From Plasticicumulans acidivorans (GTDB lineage Bacteria > Pseudomonadota > Gammaproteobacteria > Competibacterales > Competibacteraceae), in the NCBI RefSeq assembly GCF_003182095.1, contig NZ_QGTJ01000004.1, positions 1 to 64,000 of the forward strand: DNA of 64,000 nt. The letters run 5' to 3'. The notes under the pieces are model-generated. The model saw nothing but the letters and a program-made list of their open reading frames with translations. It ran no database searches and was not told the DNA's origin. The first letter of the stretch is position 1. Each line of letters starts with the position of its first letter. The position numbers were made by a program, and so were the translations under genes. Positions 7,926 to 18,117 of this stretch are shown here, in pieces.

Positions 7926-10517
7926 TCAGGAGCGTGGCGGCATATCGACCCGGTGCGCGGCGGGTGGCAGCAGGCCCATCTGCTCCAGCAGGAAACGGCG
8001 CAGCCGCGGCTCGTTGGCGGCATCGAGCAGCTGGCCGTGGCCACCGTCGAGGCGACAGATGCGGACGCTGTCGGCGTGTGCACTCCAGCCGAGATCGGCC
8101 GGCAGACGCCATTTCTCGGTGAGGCCGGCCTCGGCGACCAGCACGCCGATCGCGCCGGGGAGGTGGCCGGGCTGCCAGCGGCTCAGCTGTCGCTGGCGCA
8201 GCAGCGCGCCGAGCTCGCTGGCGAGTCCGTGCTGCGGTGCCGGGCGGGTCCGCCGCAGCAGGTATTGCAGCAGGCGTTCGGCCGGCGCGGCGGGCAGGGC
8301 GCGTTCGAGCAGGCGCAGCGTTTTGCGCCGCAGGGCGGGGGCTTCGCGGCCGCTGAGGATGCGGCGGATCTGGCGCAGCCGCCCGCCGAGGTGCAGGCGT
8401 GGCGACGCCGCGTAAGCCGGTCCCATGTCGCCGACGCTGAGGCTGGCGACCGTGACGCCGGCCGCGTGCAGCCGGCAGGCGGTGTCGAAGGCGACGCAGG
8501 CGCCGTACGACAGCCCCAGCAGGTGCAGTGCCGTGTCCGGCGCCAGGGCGCGGATCTGTGCCGCCGCGGCGGCTGCCTGGGCCTCTGGCGTCGCTTCGGT
8601 GCTGGCATCGACCACGATGTGGTGCACGTCGAGCTGTTCGCGCAGGCCGTGAGCGAATTCGGCCAGCCGCGGAAAACCGGGGGAGAGCACGATGAGGCAC
8701 GGCCGGCCGTCGGTGAGGGCGGCCAAGGCTTGCGACAGGGCAGCGAAGGTCTGCTGACGGTGGACCAGCGCGATCGGCAGCGAGCGACCGCAGGCTTTTT
8801 CGAGCAGGGCCAGCAGCCTCATCGCCGCCAGTGAATCGCCGCCCTGATCGGCGAAGCTGCACTGCGTGTCGATCGGCCCGTGACGGCGCAGCGCGTCGTT
8901 CCAGCATGCCGCCAGCCGCTGCGGCCAGGGCGCATCTGCCGGCAGCTCGCTGCCGGCCGCCGGTGCCGGTGTCAGCTGCTGCTTCAGCCGCTGCAGATCG
9001 GCTTTGAAGTTGGGCAGGCTGGGAATGCGTTCGAGCCACTGGAAGTGCGTCGGCACGCAGGCTTCCGGCAGCGTGCGCCGCAGGGCCTGGCGCAGTTGCG
9101 ATTCCGGCTGCGGCGTGCCGCACAGGCAGGCGACCAGTTGCGTCGCCTCGGCGGCGCCGAGCGCCAGCACGACGGCATCGCGCACGCCGGGCAGACGACG
9201 CAATTCGGCCTCGACGGCGCCGGTTTCGATGCGGTGGCCGCGGATCTTGATCTGGCCGTCCTTGCGGCCGACGAATTCGAGCAGGCCGTCGGCGCGTTCG
9301 CGGGCGAGGTCGCCGGTGCGAAAGCAGCGCCAGCCGGGGCGCTGCGGCGCATCGCGAAAGCAGCGCTGGGTTAGCGCCGGCTGGCGCCAGTAGCCGCGGG
9401 CGATGAATGGGCTGCAGACTTCGACCTCGCCGATGTCACCGCGCGCGACCGGTATGCCCTGCGCATCGAGCAGGCGGACCTCGCGCTGCGGCAGCGCGTG
9501 ACCGACCGGTACCAGCGCCGTCTGTACGCGCGCGGCATCGACGAACCAGTGGCGATAGAGCGTGGCGCATTCGGTCGAGCCGATGCCGTTGTAGATCAGG
9601 CAGTGTGGCGCAAAGCTGCGGTAGAACAGCGCCAGGTCACTGGCGAAGAAGCGATCGCCGGCGACATAGGCGAGGCGCACCGTGGCCAGTGCTGCGGGCG
9701 GCGGCTCGCTTTGCAGAAAGGCGCGCAGCAGCGGCGGAATCGCGTGGAACACACTGAGCCGCTGCGCGGCAACGATGCGGGCGAGTCCGGCGAGCCCGCA
9801 GGCGTGGATGTCGATTGCCACCAGCGTGGCGCCATTGAGCAGCGCGGCGTAGATGTCGCGGATCGCACCGCTGACGCTCGGCGAATACAGCCAGCTCAGG
9901 CGATCGCCAGCGTGCAGGTGAACCGCCAGGCTGTATTGCATGACGTCATGCAGCAGGCCGCGCTGATCCTGATAGACGCCTTTCGGCTGCCCGGTACTGC
10001 CGGAGGTGTAGATGATGTAGGCGATGCTGTTGGCATGCCCGCACGGCGTCGGCAGCGGCTCGCCGTCGAGCGCATCGATGTCGATCATGCGGCAGGCGGC
10101 CGGTGCGGCGCTGAGCCAGTGGCGGGTGCTGGCCGTGCAGATCATGCAGTCGACGCCGGCCTGCGCGAGGATCAGCCGGTTGCGCTCGGGCGGGAACGCC
10201 GGGTCGAGTGCGACATACGTCCGCCCGGCGGCCAGGGCGCCGAGAAACGCCGCCGCCAGCGCACCGCCGGCGGGCAGCAGGATCGCCACCGGAGCCGTGG
10301 ATGCGCTGAGCTGCGCCGCCAGGCACAGCGCTGTGTGCTGCAGCTGCGCGTAGCTCCAGACGCGGCCGTCGGTATCGATGACCGCGGCGTGCCCGCCCGC
10401 CTGCTCGACGCAGGCGCTGAAGCGCGCGAACAGCGGGCGGTCGAGATCCGTGGCGTCCCACGGGGTGGCGCTGAGTTCAGTCGGACCGTGATGATCGAGC
10501 GGCAGCGTGGCGGGCAT
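7926..10517 (-). CDS. Stand-alone NRPS-like synthetase, adenylation-thiolation-thioesterase (A-T-TE)
   Basis: 863-aa single-module enzyme. The adenylation domain (about 25-510) has A3 [11 protein letters not shown] (170-180), A5 YNGIGSTE (309-316), A7 FRTGDL, A8 [15 protein letters not shown] and the A10-type lysine in NFKADL (K505). The carrier domain has GGDS with the phosphopantetheine serine at 562. An alpha/beta-hydrolase thioesterase follows with GLSYG (Ser670) and a C-terminal GGHG histidine. There is no condensation or reductase domain. The segment aligned with A4 (FDxS) reads YSPS, so the aspartate that binds an alpha-amino group seems absent, suggesting a keto, hydroxy or aryl acid substrate. 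A-T-TE order also occurs in RalA/atromentin-type synthetases. The gene overlaps the upstream URO-D-like gene by 41 nt. Confidence 0.88.
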   Translation of the reverse strand: MPATLPLDHHGPTELSATPWDATDLDRPLFARFSACVEQAGGHAAVIDTDGRVWSYAQLQHTALCLAAQLSASTAPVAILLPAGGALAAAFLGALAAGRTYVALDPAFPPERNRLILAQAGVDCMICTASTRHWLSAAPAACRMIDIDALDGEPLPTPCGHANSIAYIIYTSGSTGQPKGVYQDQRGLLHDVMQYSLAVHLHAGDRLSWLYSPSVSGAIRDIYAALLNGATLVAIDIHACGLAGLARIVAAQRLSVFHAIPPLLRAFLQSEPPPAALATVRLAYVAGDRFFASDLALFYRSFAPHCLIYNGIGSTECATLYRHWFVDAARVQTALVPVGHALPQREVRLLDAQGIPVARGDIGEVEVCSPFIARGYWRQPALTQRCFRDAPQRPGWRCFRTGDLARERADGLLEFVGRKDGQIKIRGHRIETGAVEAELRRLPGVRDAVVLALGAAEATQLVACLCGTPQPESQLRQALRRTLPEACVPTHFQWLERIPSLPNFKADLQRLKQQLTPAPAAGSELPADAPWPQRLAACWNDALRRHGPIDTQCSFADQGGDSLAAMRLLALLEKACGRSLPIALVHRQQTFAALSQALAALTDGRPCLIVLSPGFPRLAEFAHGLREQLDVHHIVVDASTEATPEAQAAAAAAQIRALAPDTALHLLGLSYGACVAFDTACRLHAAGVTVASLSVGDMGPAYAASPRLHLGGRLRQIRRILSGREAPALRRKTLRLLERALPAAPAERLLQYLLRRTRPAPQHGLASELGALLRQRQLSRWQPGHLPGAIGVLVAEAGLTEKWRLPADLGWSAHADSVRICRLDGGHGQLLDAANEPRLRRFLLEQMGLLPPAAHRVDMPPRS

Positions 10518-11445
10518 GGCGAATCCAGGTGGCGATGCGGGCAGTGGGGACAGCGAGCGGGACGACGCAGGGGCCTGTCAACAGCGCCGTGCGCTGGCCG
10601 AAGCGCCGCAGTGCTGCGGCGATCGCGGCGTCGACGGCCGCGGCATCGTCCCAGATCGCAAAGGGCAGGCCGATCGCCGCCGCCAGCCGGGTGTGCCGGC
10701 GGTAGGTTTCGGGCGTGGCGTTGCCGGGTTCGAGCTCGTAGTGGATCGTCCAGTGGCCGTTGCTCGGCAGCGCTTCGAAATGTACGCCGCTGCCATGCAC
10801 ATGCAGGACGTTGCCGGCGAAATCGGCACAGGCTGCCAGCGTCTGCAGGTCGCTGTCGCGCGCCCAGCTGCGATACAGCGGCAACGGCACCAGGGCGTCG
10901 CTCATGTGCTGCGCGGCAAGGTAGATGCCGTCGACGCCGGCTTCGGCGTAGGCCGCGATCAGGGTCTGCGTGGCCGCCGTCAGCGTCGCGAGGCCGGCCT
11001 GCACCGCCTCGCCGGCATGGCGCAGATGTGTCTGCAGGCATTCGCTGCCGGCCAGCATCATGGCCTGGGTCAGCGGTGCGAACACCGTCGCCAGCAGCGG
11101 CCGCTGCGGGTCGAGTGCGCGGCGCACGCGGCGTGCGGCCTCGACTATGGCGCGCTCCTGCGTCGTCAGCGCGGCTGACAGCCGTGCCCAGTCCGCCGGC
11201 TGCTGCACTGCGCGACTGAGGAAACTGCGCCGGCCCAGGGCATCGCCCTGCCAGACGCCGTGGACACCGCGACCGGCCACCTGGTAGTGGCCGGCCGGCA
11301 TCAGTTTGACCAGATCGCACTGGGTGGCCTGCTGGAACGCCAGCGTCGCAGCGACCAGATCCTCGGTGCATTCATCGGCGCCGGGGTGATGCTTCCAGAA
11401 CGCCACCGGTGAGCTCGTGCGGGCGTTGAGCAAGGAGCTTGGCAT
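10477..11445 (-). CDS. Uroporphyrinogen decarboxylase-fold (URO-D/MtaA-like) protein
   Basis: 322-aa protein of the URO-D superfamily, which includes HemE and corrinoid:thiol methyltransferases. Visible family features are the N-terminal FWKHHPGAD...LVKLMPAGHY, the central LLATVFAPLTQAMMLAG, GVDGIYLAAQHMSDAL and VLHVHGSGVHFEALPSNG. The divergence from HemE makes a housekeeping heme role unlikely. A corrinoid or thiol methyl-transfer role, or an unknown decarboxylation, is possible. ATG at 11445 has GGAG about 12 nt upstream. It is the first gene of the leftward operon and overlaps the A-T-TE gene by 41 nt, implying tight translational coupling. Confidence 0.8.
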   Translation of the reverse strand: MPSSLLNARTSSPVAFWKHHPGADECTEDLVAATLAFQQATQCDLVKLMPAGHYQVAGRGVHGVWQGDALGRRSFLSRAVQQPADWARLSAALTTQERAIVEAARRVRRALDPQRPLLATVFAPLTQAMMLAGSECLQTHLRHAGEAVQAGLATLTAATQTLIAAYAEAGVDGIYLAAQHMSDALVPLPLYRSWARDSDLQTLAACADFAGNVLHVHGSGVHFEALPSNGHWTIHYELEPGNATPETYRRHTRLAAAIGLPFAIWDDAAAVDAAIAAALRRFGQRTALLTGPCVVPLAVPTARIATWIRHARHAAARSSRSD

Positions 11446-11858
11446 CTTGGTTCGACTCCGTGAAAAGCCAGACTTGCGCCTGCATGACTCTGGGCGAAAT
11501 GCGCCGTTTTTGCTCGCTTACCGTCGGTGGCCGCGCGGCGGAGTATGGCCGGCACCGTTTCGTTCAAGGAATTGCCCAGATCGTTCAAGACCACCGGCGG
11601 CGCGCTTGCCTAGTGTCGGTTTTACAGCTTTTCGCGCATGGCGAAACCAGAACCGCTATTTGCACCATTGTCCGTGCCGGCGAGGGCGGGCTGATGGGGA
11701 GGTAGAACTCACGTTTGCATGAAAGGCCCGCTGCCGCCGCCAGCGTCCGCGGGTCGCCGGATACATCCAGAAAGCCGCCGCGGCAGAGCCACCGCAGCGG
11801 CCGTCACGCTGCGACGTGACTGAAACAGGCTCGACCACCACCAGAAGAGGGAACCCCC
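11446..11858. other. Intergenic region between divergent URO-D operon and outer-membrane channel
   Basis: 413 bp without a recognised gene. It holds the AraC-type direct-repeat operator at 11561-11618 (separate entry) pointing right, and then a leader of about 240 nt before the channel gene at 11859. The promoter of the leftward URO-D-like operon must also lie here, within roughly 100 bp of 11445, so the two transcription units may share control. Confidence 0.55.
11561..11618 (+). promoter_or_regulatory. Putative AraC-type operator/promoter (copy A)
   Basis: Direct repeat of TTCAA at 11563-11567 and 11584-11588, exactly 21 bp apart (two helical turns), followed after 22 bp by TAGTGT as a candidate -10. 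The 58-bp block is nearly the same as 13972-14028 in front of the BVMO gene, including GAATnGCCC between the half-sites. The arrangement is typical of AraC-family activators bound to the same face of DNA. The AraC gene between the two copies (12931) is the obvious candidate. Confidence 0.65.
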
Positions 11859-12761
11859 ATGCTGCGTTTCATCGACAGCAGTCTGCGGCCGCGCGCGCTC
11901 GGCGCCGGCCTCGCTCTGGCGCTGAGTGCGCTGCTCCCGCAGCCTGCCGCCGCCATCGACGTCGCCCCCGGCGACTACACCGCCGCGCCGCCCGGTACCA
12001 ATCTGGTGCTGGTGTATTACCAGTTCGCCCATCGCGATGCGCTCTATGCCGACGGCGACAAGCTGCCGGGCAAGAATTCGCTCGATTCCACCGTCGGCAT
12101 CCTGCGTGCGGTGCATTTTGCGCAGATCGGCGGCTACACCATCGATCCACAGATCCTGCTGCCGTTCGGTCGCCTCAGTGCCAGTGACGATGCCTCGGCG
12201 CTCGGCAGCAACAGCGGTTTCGGTGATCCGATCCTGGCGATGACGCTGTGGCTGCTCAACGACGCGCAGAGCGGGCGTTATTTCGGCATCGCGCCGTACC
12301 TGTTCCTGCCCTTCGGTCAGTACGAGCGCAAGGACGCGCTCAACCTCGGTGAAAACCGCTGGGCCTTCGCGCTGCAGGCCGGCTTCATCACGCCGCTGTG
12401 GAGCAAGACCAAGCTCGATCTGACCGCCGATGCCAAGTGGTTCGGTGACAACAACGACTACGGCGCGGGCAGCGCGCGGCTGGAGACTTCGACGCTCTAT
12501 CACCTGCAGGCGGCGCTGCGTTTCCAGGTCAGCGACAAGCTCGAAATCTCGCCCTATCTGTCGTGGCGCTACGGCGGTGAGAACCGCGTCGACGGCCACA
12601 AGCTCGACGATCGCACCAACACCACCAACTTCCTGCTCAGTGCCACCTACCAGGTGACGCCGAGCGATCAGCTGCAGCTGCAGCTCGGCCGCGATCTCGA
12701 TGTCGACAACGGTTTCGAGGAGCAGTCGCGGATCAATCTGCGCTACATGAAGGTGTTCTGA
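11859..12761 (+). CDS. Outer-membrane channel of the Phenol_MetA_deg/SphA-like family
   Basis: 300-aa outer-membrane beta-barrel protein. A signal peptide ends near residue 33 (PQPAAA|ID). The family motifs GDYTAAPPGTNLVLVYYQF and a C-terminal barrel ending in a phenylalanine (LRYMKVF) are visible. Family members are annotated as transporters of hydrophobic or aromatic compounds and often sit in catabolic clusters. The RBS-like GAGGGAA precedes ATG by 6 nt. An AraC-type operator identical in layout to that of the BVMO gene lies about 240 bp upstream, so it probably imports the ketone or ester substrate of the neighbouring pathway. Confidence 0.82.
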   Translation: MLRFIDSSLRPRALGAGLALALSALLPQPAAAIDVAPGDYTAAPPGTNLVLVYYQFAHRDALYADGDKLPGKNSLDSTVGILRAVHFAQIGGYTIDPQILLPFGRLSASDDASALGSNSGFGDPILAMTLWLLNDAQSGRYFGIAPYLFLPFGQYERKDALNLGENRWAFALQAGFITPLWSKTKLDLTADAKWFGDNNDYGAGSARLETSTLYHLQAALRFQVSDKLEISPYLSWRYGGENRVDGHKLDDRTNTTNFLLSATYQVTPSDQLQLQLGRDLDVDNGFEEQSRINLRYMKVF

Positions 12762-12930
12762 GCCGGCTCGCGCCCGCTCCCGGCCGCGCGTTCGCGGCCC
12801 GTTGCGCCGCGCCGTGGCCTGCCCGCATGGCGCGGGCGCCGGCGGCGTCCCCCGGCGAGCGCCGTGCCACGTTGCCGGGAGCTACTCCCACTTCTACTTT
12901 GAGCGTACGTTTTTCGGGAGGCGGCAAAAC

Positions 12931-13821
12931 ATGGCCTCACTTATCACGCCCGAGCAGTTGCCGATCTGGGTTCCGGGCAAGGTGCTGTCGGCCAGCGACG
13001 ATCTGGGCTGGAAAGATGTCAAGCAGCGCACCTACTGCTACCGCGGCCTGGACGTGCCGATTCCGCCGATGGACCACTACATGCTGGTGCGCTACCGCAG
13101 CGGGCAGACGCCGATGGACCGCTGTTTCGACGAGCGCTGGACGCGCACCTCCTGCGCGCCGGGCGACATTTCGCTGCTGACGGTCTCGCAGCCCTCGCAC
13201 TGGCACTGGACGCAGGACATCGTGGTGTCGCACGTCTATGTATCGCATGCGCTGATGGCGCGCGTTGCCGACGACATGATGGAACGTCCGGTCGCCGAGG
13301 TGCGCCTGCACGATCTGCTGCGCGCGCAGGACCCGACGCTGATGGCGATCACCGACGCCGTCACCCAGGAGGCCCAGGGCGCCGGCATCGGCGGGGCGCT
13401 GTACGTCGAGGCGCTCGGCGTGCAGCTCGCGGTGCACCTGCTGCGCCACTACGCCAGCGTCAGCTACCGCGAGCCGCAGGCGAAAGGGCGGCTGTCGCCA
13501 CTGCAGCTGCGCCGTCTGCAGGAGTTCATCGAGGCACGGCTGCACGAGAACCTCAGCCTCGATGAGCTGGCGGCGGTCGTCGGCCTCGGTGTGTGGACGT
13601 TCAGCCGGCGTTTCCGTGCCTCGCTCGGCTGCGCACCGCATGCCTATGTCGTCTCCCAGCGCGTGCAGCGTGCGCGCCGGCTGCTCACCGACGGCGCACT
13701 CGCCGTCAAGGAAGTCGCCTCGCTGTGCGGCTTTTCCGATCAGGCGCACATGACGCGGGTACTGCGTGCCCGCCTCGGCACCACGCCGGCCCAGCTGCGT
13801 CAGGCGGCCGCGCCGCGCTGA
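12931..13821 (+). CDS. AraC/XylS-family regulator, MekR-like
   Basis: 296-aa regulator with an N-terminal AraC_binding_2-like domain (YCYRGLDVPIPPMDHYMLVRYRSG, in part) and a C-terminal double helix-turn-helix from about residue 195 (LSLDELAAVVGLGVWTFSRRFRASLG and VKEVASLCGFSDQAHMTRVLRARLG, in part). ATG at 12931 has GGGAGG 10 nt upstream. It lies between the channel gene and the BVMO gene, both preceded by the same TTCAA direct repeat. The order AraC-BVMO-MetX-like esterase matches mekR-mekA-mekB described for alkyl methyl ketone degradation in Pseudomonas veronii; orthology is inferred from this order only. Confidence 0.88.
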   Translation: MASLITPEQLPIWVPGKVLSASDDLGWKDVKQRTYCYRGLDVPIPPMDHYMLVRYRSGQTPMDRCFDERWTRTSCAPGDISLLTVSQPSHWHWTQDIVVSHVYVSHALMARVADDMMERPVAEVRLHDLLRAQDPTLMAITDAVTQEAQGAGIGGALYVEALGVQLAVHLLRHYASVSYREPQAKGRLSPLQLRRLQEFIEARLHENLSLDELAAVVGLGVWTFSRRFRASLGCAPHAYVVSQRVQRARRLLTDGALAVKEVASLCGFSDQAHMTRVLRARLGTTPAQLRQAAAPR

Positions 13822-13900
13822 TCGTCCCGCCCTGGTGCCGTTCGCCGTCGTCCGCCAGCCCCTGCCGCGTGCCGCTGGCGGGCTCGGCGGGTGGTCGGCG

Positions 13901-13926
13901 GCAAAATGTGCAAATGCACATTTTGC
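13901..13926. promoter_or_regulatory. Perfect 12-bp-arm palindrome upstream of the BVMO gene
   Basis: GCAAAATGTGCA is repeated exactly as its reverse complement after 2 nt. The two-nucleotide spacer favours an operator for a dimeric repressor over an RNA hairpin. The following GTTGTTTT could also make it a weak terminator of the AraC gene. It sits 48 bp before the first TTCAA half-site of the BVMO promoter. Confidence 0.5.
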
Positions 13927-13971
13927 GTTGTTTTCCCGACGAATAACGGCGTGATCGCGGCAGAACGCGAT

Positions 13972-14028
13972 CGTTCAAAGAATCGCCCGGAACCTTCAAT
14001 ACCCGCCGCCGGGCGCTGCGTAGTGTCG
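13972..14028 (+). promoter_or_regulatory. Putative AraC-type operator/promoter (copy B) of the BVMO gene
   Basis: TTCAA direct repeat at 13974-13978 and 13995-13999 with the same 21-bp period as copy A, then GCGTAGTGTCG with TAGTGT as candidate -10, about 77 bp before the BVMO ATG. The sequence between the repeats (GAATCGCCC) is shared with copy A apart from one base. Confidence 0.65.
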
Positions 14029-14104
14029 TTCCCCAGGCGCCAGCGCCGTGCCCGCCGCGCACGGCTCGCCTGCAACCACCACGCAAAAAATAAGGAGACG
14101 ACCC

Positions 14105-15736
<1,632 letters not shown>

Positions 15737-15816
15737 GCGGCAGCACGGCCACCTTCGTCGGGCCCGGCCGCCGCGCTGGCCGGGCCTGCGCACTCGCCTG
15801 CAGGAGAGACTTCCCC

Positions 15817-16869
15817 ATGACCGACCACCCGTACTACGGCCAGGCGCTGCACGGCCCCTACGAACTCATCGACATCGGCACGCTGGAGCTGGAGGAGGGC
15901 GGCGCCATCCCGCACTGCCGGCTCGCCGTCGCCACCCACGGCCAGCTCAACGCCGCCCGTGACAACGCCATCCTGATCCCGACCTGGTACTCCGGCACCA
16001 GCAAGATCATGGAGCAGGTCTATATCGGCTCGGCGCGCGCGCTCGACCCGGAAAAGTACTTCATCGTCATCGTCAACCAGATCGGCAACGGCCTGTCGAC
16101 CTCACCGCACAACACCCCCGGCCCGCTCGGCCGCGCCAGCTTCCCCAGGGTGCGCATCGGTGACGACGTGCGCGCGCAGCATCGTCTGCTCACCGAGCAC
16201 TTCGGCATCGACTCGCTGGCACTGGTGCTCGGCGGCTCGATGGGGGCGCAGCAGACCTATGAATGGGCGGTGCGCTATCCGCAGATGGTCAAGCGTGCCG
16301 CGCCGATCGCCGGCACCGCGAAGAACACCGAGCACGACTTCGTCTTCGCCGAGACCCTGATCGAAGCGATCACCAGCGACCCGGGCTTCCAGAACGGCGA
16401 CTACGCGCAGTCGAGCGACGTCGCCGCCGGCCTGCAGCGCCACGCCAGGCTGTGGACGGTGATGGGCTGGAGTACCGACTTCTTCCGCGCCGGTCGTCAT
16501 CACGCGCTGGGGTTTGAGTCGATGCAGAGCTTCGTCGAGCAGTTCATGTGCGGCTACTTCGGGCCGATGGACCCGAACGACCTGCTGTGCATGGCCTGGA
16601 AGTGGCAGCGTGGCGACGTCAGCCGCCACACCGGCGGCGACCTCGCCGCCGCCCTCGGCCGCATCCAGGCCAAGACCTACGTCATGCCGATCAGCCACGA
16701 CATGTTCTTCCCGCCGGCCGATTGCCTGCTCGAACAGCAGCTGATCCCCGACAGCGAGTTCCGCCCGCTCGACTGCATCGACGGCCACCTCGGCCTGTTC
16801 GGCACCGACCCGGCCTGCATCGACCAGCTCGACGCCAACCTGCGGGAGCTGCTGGCGACGGCGGTGTGA
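15817..16869 (+). CDS. MetX-like alpha/beta-hydrolase, probable ester hydrolase (MekB-like)
   Basis: 350-aa alpha/beta hydrolase related to homoserine O-acetyltransferase. The nucleophile elbow is GGSMG (Ser141), with candidate Asp295 (PISHDMFF) and His324 (DGHLGLFG). Directly downstream of a BVMO, the expected role is hydrolysis of the ester product, as proposed for MekB; a biosynthetic homoserine acetyltransferase role is less likely from context. A hairpin with 9-bp GGCCCGGCC/GGCCGGGCC arms lies in the 80-bp gap after the BVMO stop and could modulate transcript levels. AGGAGAG lies 9-10 nt before the ATG. Confidence 0.88.
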   Translation: MTDHPYYGQALHGPYELIDIGTLELEEGGAIPHCRLAVATHGQLNAARDNAILIPTWYSGTSKIMEQVYIGSARALDPEKYFIVIVNQIGNGLSTSPHNTPGPLGRASFPRVRIGDDVRAQHRLLTEHFGIDSLALVLGGSMGAQQTYEWAVRYPQMVKRAAPIAGTAKNTEHDFVFAETLIEAITSDPGFQNGDYAQSSDVAAGLQRHARLWTVMGWSTDFFRAGRHHALGFESMQSFVEQFMCGYFGPMDPNDLLCMAWKWQRGDVSRHTGGDLAAALGRIQAKTYVMPISHDMFFPPADCLLEQQLIPDSEFRPLDCIDGHLGLFGTDPACIDQLDANLRELLATAV

Positions 16870-16888
16870 GGCACTGATCGCGGGCAGG

Positions 16889-16926
16889 GCATGCGGCCGC
16901 CGGCTGGGACAGCGACGGCCGCATGC
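16889..16926. terminator. Hairpin between convergent genes (possible bidirectional terminator)
   Basis: Perfect 11-bp arms GCATGCGGCCG (16889-16899) and CGGCCGCATGC (16916-16926) around a 16-nt loop. It lies exactly between the MekB-like gene and the convergent membrane-protein gene. There is no T-run, so intrinsic termination would be weak. Confidence 0.4.
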
Positions 16927-16929
16927 GGG

Positions 16930-18024
16930 CTAGCGCAGCCGTCGGCCGGAGCGCGTGACGTGATCGAAGCTCCACAGATGTTCGCGCGGTGCCTCGTAAC
17001 AGCGCCCGATCAGCCGCCCCGGGTAACGCCAGCCGCCGCCCTCGACACCGACATATCCACCGCAGATCGGACAGCTCGCCGAATACACGGTGAGCCGAAA
17101 GCTGCGGGGGCTTTGGGGATTGACGCGGTGGCGGCCGTCCGCCCGGCTGAGTTCGAGCAGCAATCCATCCACGCACTGAAAGCCCGTGAGAATGAAGGGT
17201 GAGGGGATGACTTTGTAAATGCTGATTCTGATGAACGGGATGACAAATATGGCGAGGATGATGGCAGGGATCAGTCCGTAATAAAAAACCTGGATTTGCC
17301 AGAGTCTGGGCGTGTTTCCGAGCCAGTGAATAAGCCACATGTGAATGGAAATGATGGCCCAGGTCATGAGTGGAAAGTAACCGGCGCAGAAAAGCAGTTT
17401 AAATCTGCGGTGGCGATGGCCGATGAGTTCGAAATTTTCCAGCCAGCGGGCCCACGGCGGCAGTTTGCCGGCACGGGCCGTCGTGTATTCGATGCTGTCC
17501 GCATGGCAGTCTAATGGCGTGCTGCCAATGGCGGCTTGCAGCGGGCTATATGTTTCCGCCGTCGCTGATTCTGCCGGCATGGTACTTAATCGATAAAGTG
17601 TGAATTGCCCAGCCCCGCCAGGTGACTGGATTTTTTCCAGTGTTGGCAGCCAGGATTTCTGCAGGTTTCGGGCGTGCTGTTGCAGCCCTGTGAGGTGTTC
17701 GGGCAGTTGTTTTTCAAGTTTGCGCCATTGTGCACTGACCCATTTCGTACGTTCCGCATCGTTGCTGAATGTTTTGCGGATGTTGCCGATGGTGGGCATG
17801 TATTCGGCGAGATCGTTCGAGTTGAACGTAATGTTCGATAGCGGTACGCCGGCAGCGGCGAGTGTCCGGGTTTTTTCTGCAATGGCTTGAAACAGCAGAT
17901 TTGGCAGGTATTCGTTGTCGCGGTTGATCTCGGCAAGAAACGAACATGCCACCTCGGCAGCATCGAGTACGGCCTGCAAATCCTCGGCAGTTTCGACGGT
18001 TACCCCCTCACTAACCCCGTTCAT
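16930..18024 (-). CDS. Two-TM membrane protein with C-terminal zinc-ribbon-like domain
   Basis: 364-aa protein, not assigned to a named family. The N-terminal 200 residues are helical and charged (EVACSFLAEINRDNEYLPNLL). Two hydrophobic segments follow (LLFCAGYFPLMTWAIISI and YGLIPAIILAIFVIPFI). The cytosolic C-terminus has SASCPICGGYVGVE and GRLIGRCYEAPREHLWSFDHV, where Cys and His residues could bind zinc. Similar C-termini occur in uncharacterised proteins of genomic islands. Base composition is clearly less GC-rich than the flanks. ATG at 18024 was preferred because the upstream frame is Pro/Arg-rich. It is divergent from the CoiA-like gene. Confidence 0.7.
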   Translation of the reverse strand: MNGVSEGVTVETAEDLQAVLDAAEVACSFLAEINRDNEYLPNLLFQAIAEKTRTLAAAGVPLSNITFNSNDLAEYMPTIGNIRKTFSNDAERTKWVSAQWRKLEKQLPEHLTGLQQHARNLQKSWLPTLEKIQSPGGAGQFTLYRLSTMPAESATAETYSPLQAAIGSTPLDCHADSIEYTTARAGKLPPWARWLENFELIGHRHRRFKLLFCAGYFPLMTWAIISIHMWLIHWLGNTPRLWQIQVFYYGLIPAIILAIFVIPFIRISIYKVIPSPFILTGFQCVDGLLLELSRADGRHRVNPQSPRSFRLTVYSASCPICGGYVGVEGGGWRYPGRLIGRCYEAPREHLWSFDHVTRSGRRLR

Positions 18025-18117
18025 ACCCGGTTCCCCCGGCCCTGCGTGGTGTTGGATCGGCACAGCATGCCGTGGACGCCGACTGGGCGCCGCATTCGGG
18101 ATGCGTGGGGGATCGGC

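Noticed and set aside
6114..8834. 906-codon plus-strand frame opposite the LLM and A-T-TE genes
   Set aside because: It is antisense to genes with clear catalytic motifs and has low-complexity Gln/Ala/Arg composition without family resemblance.
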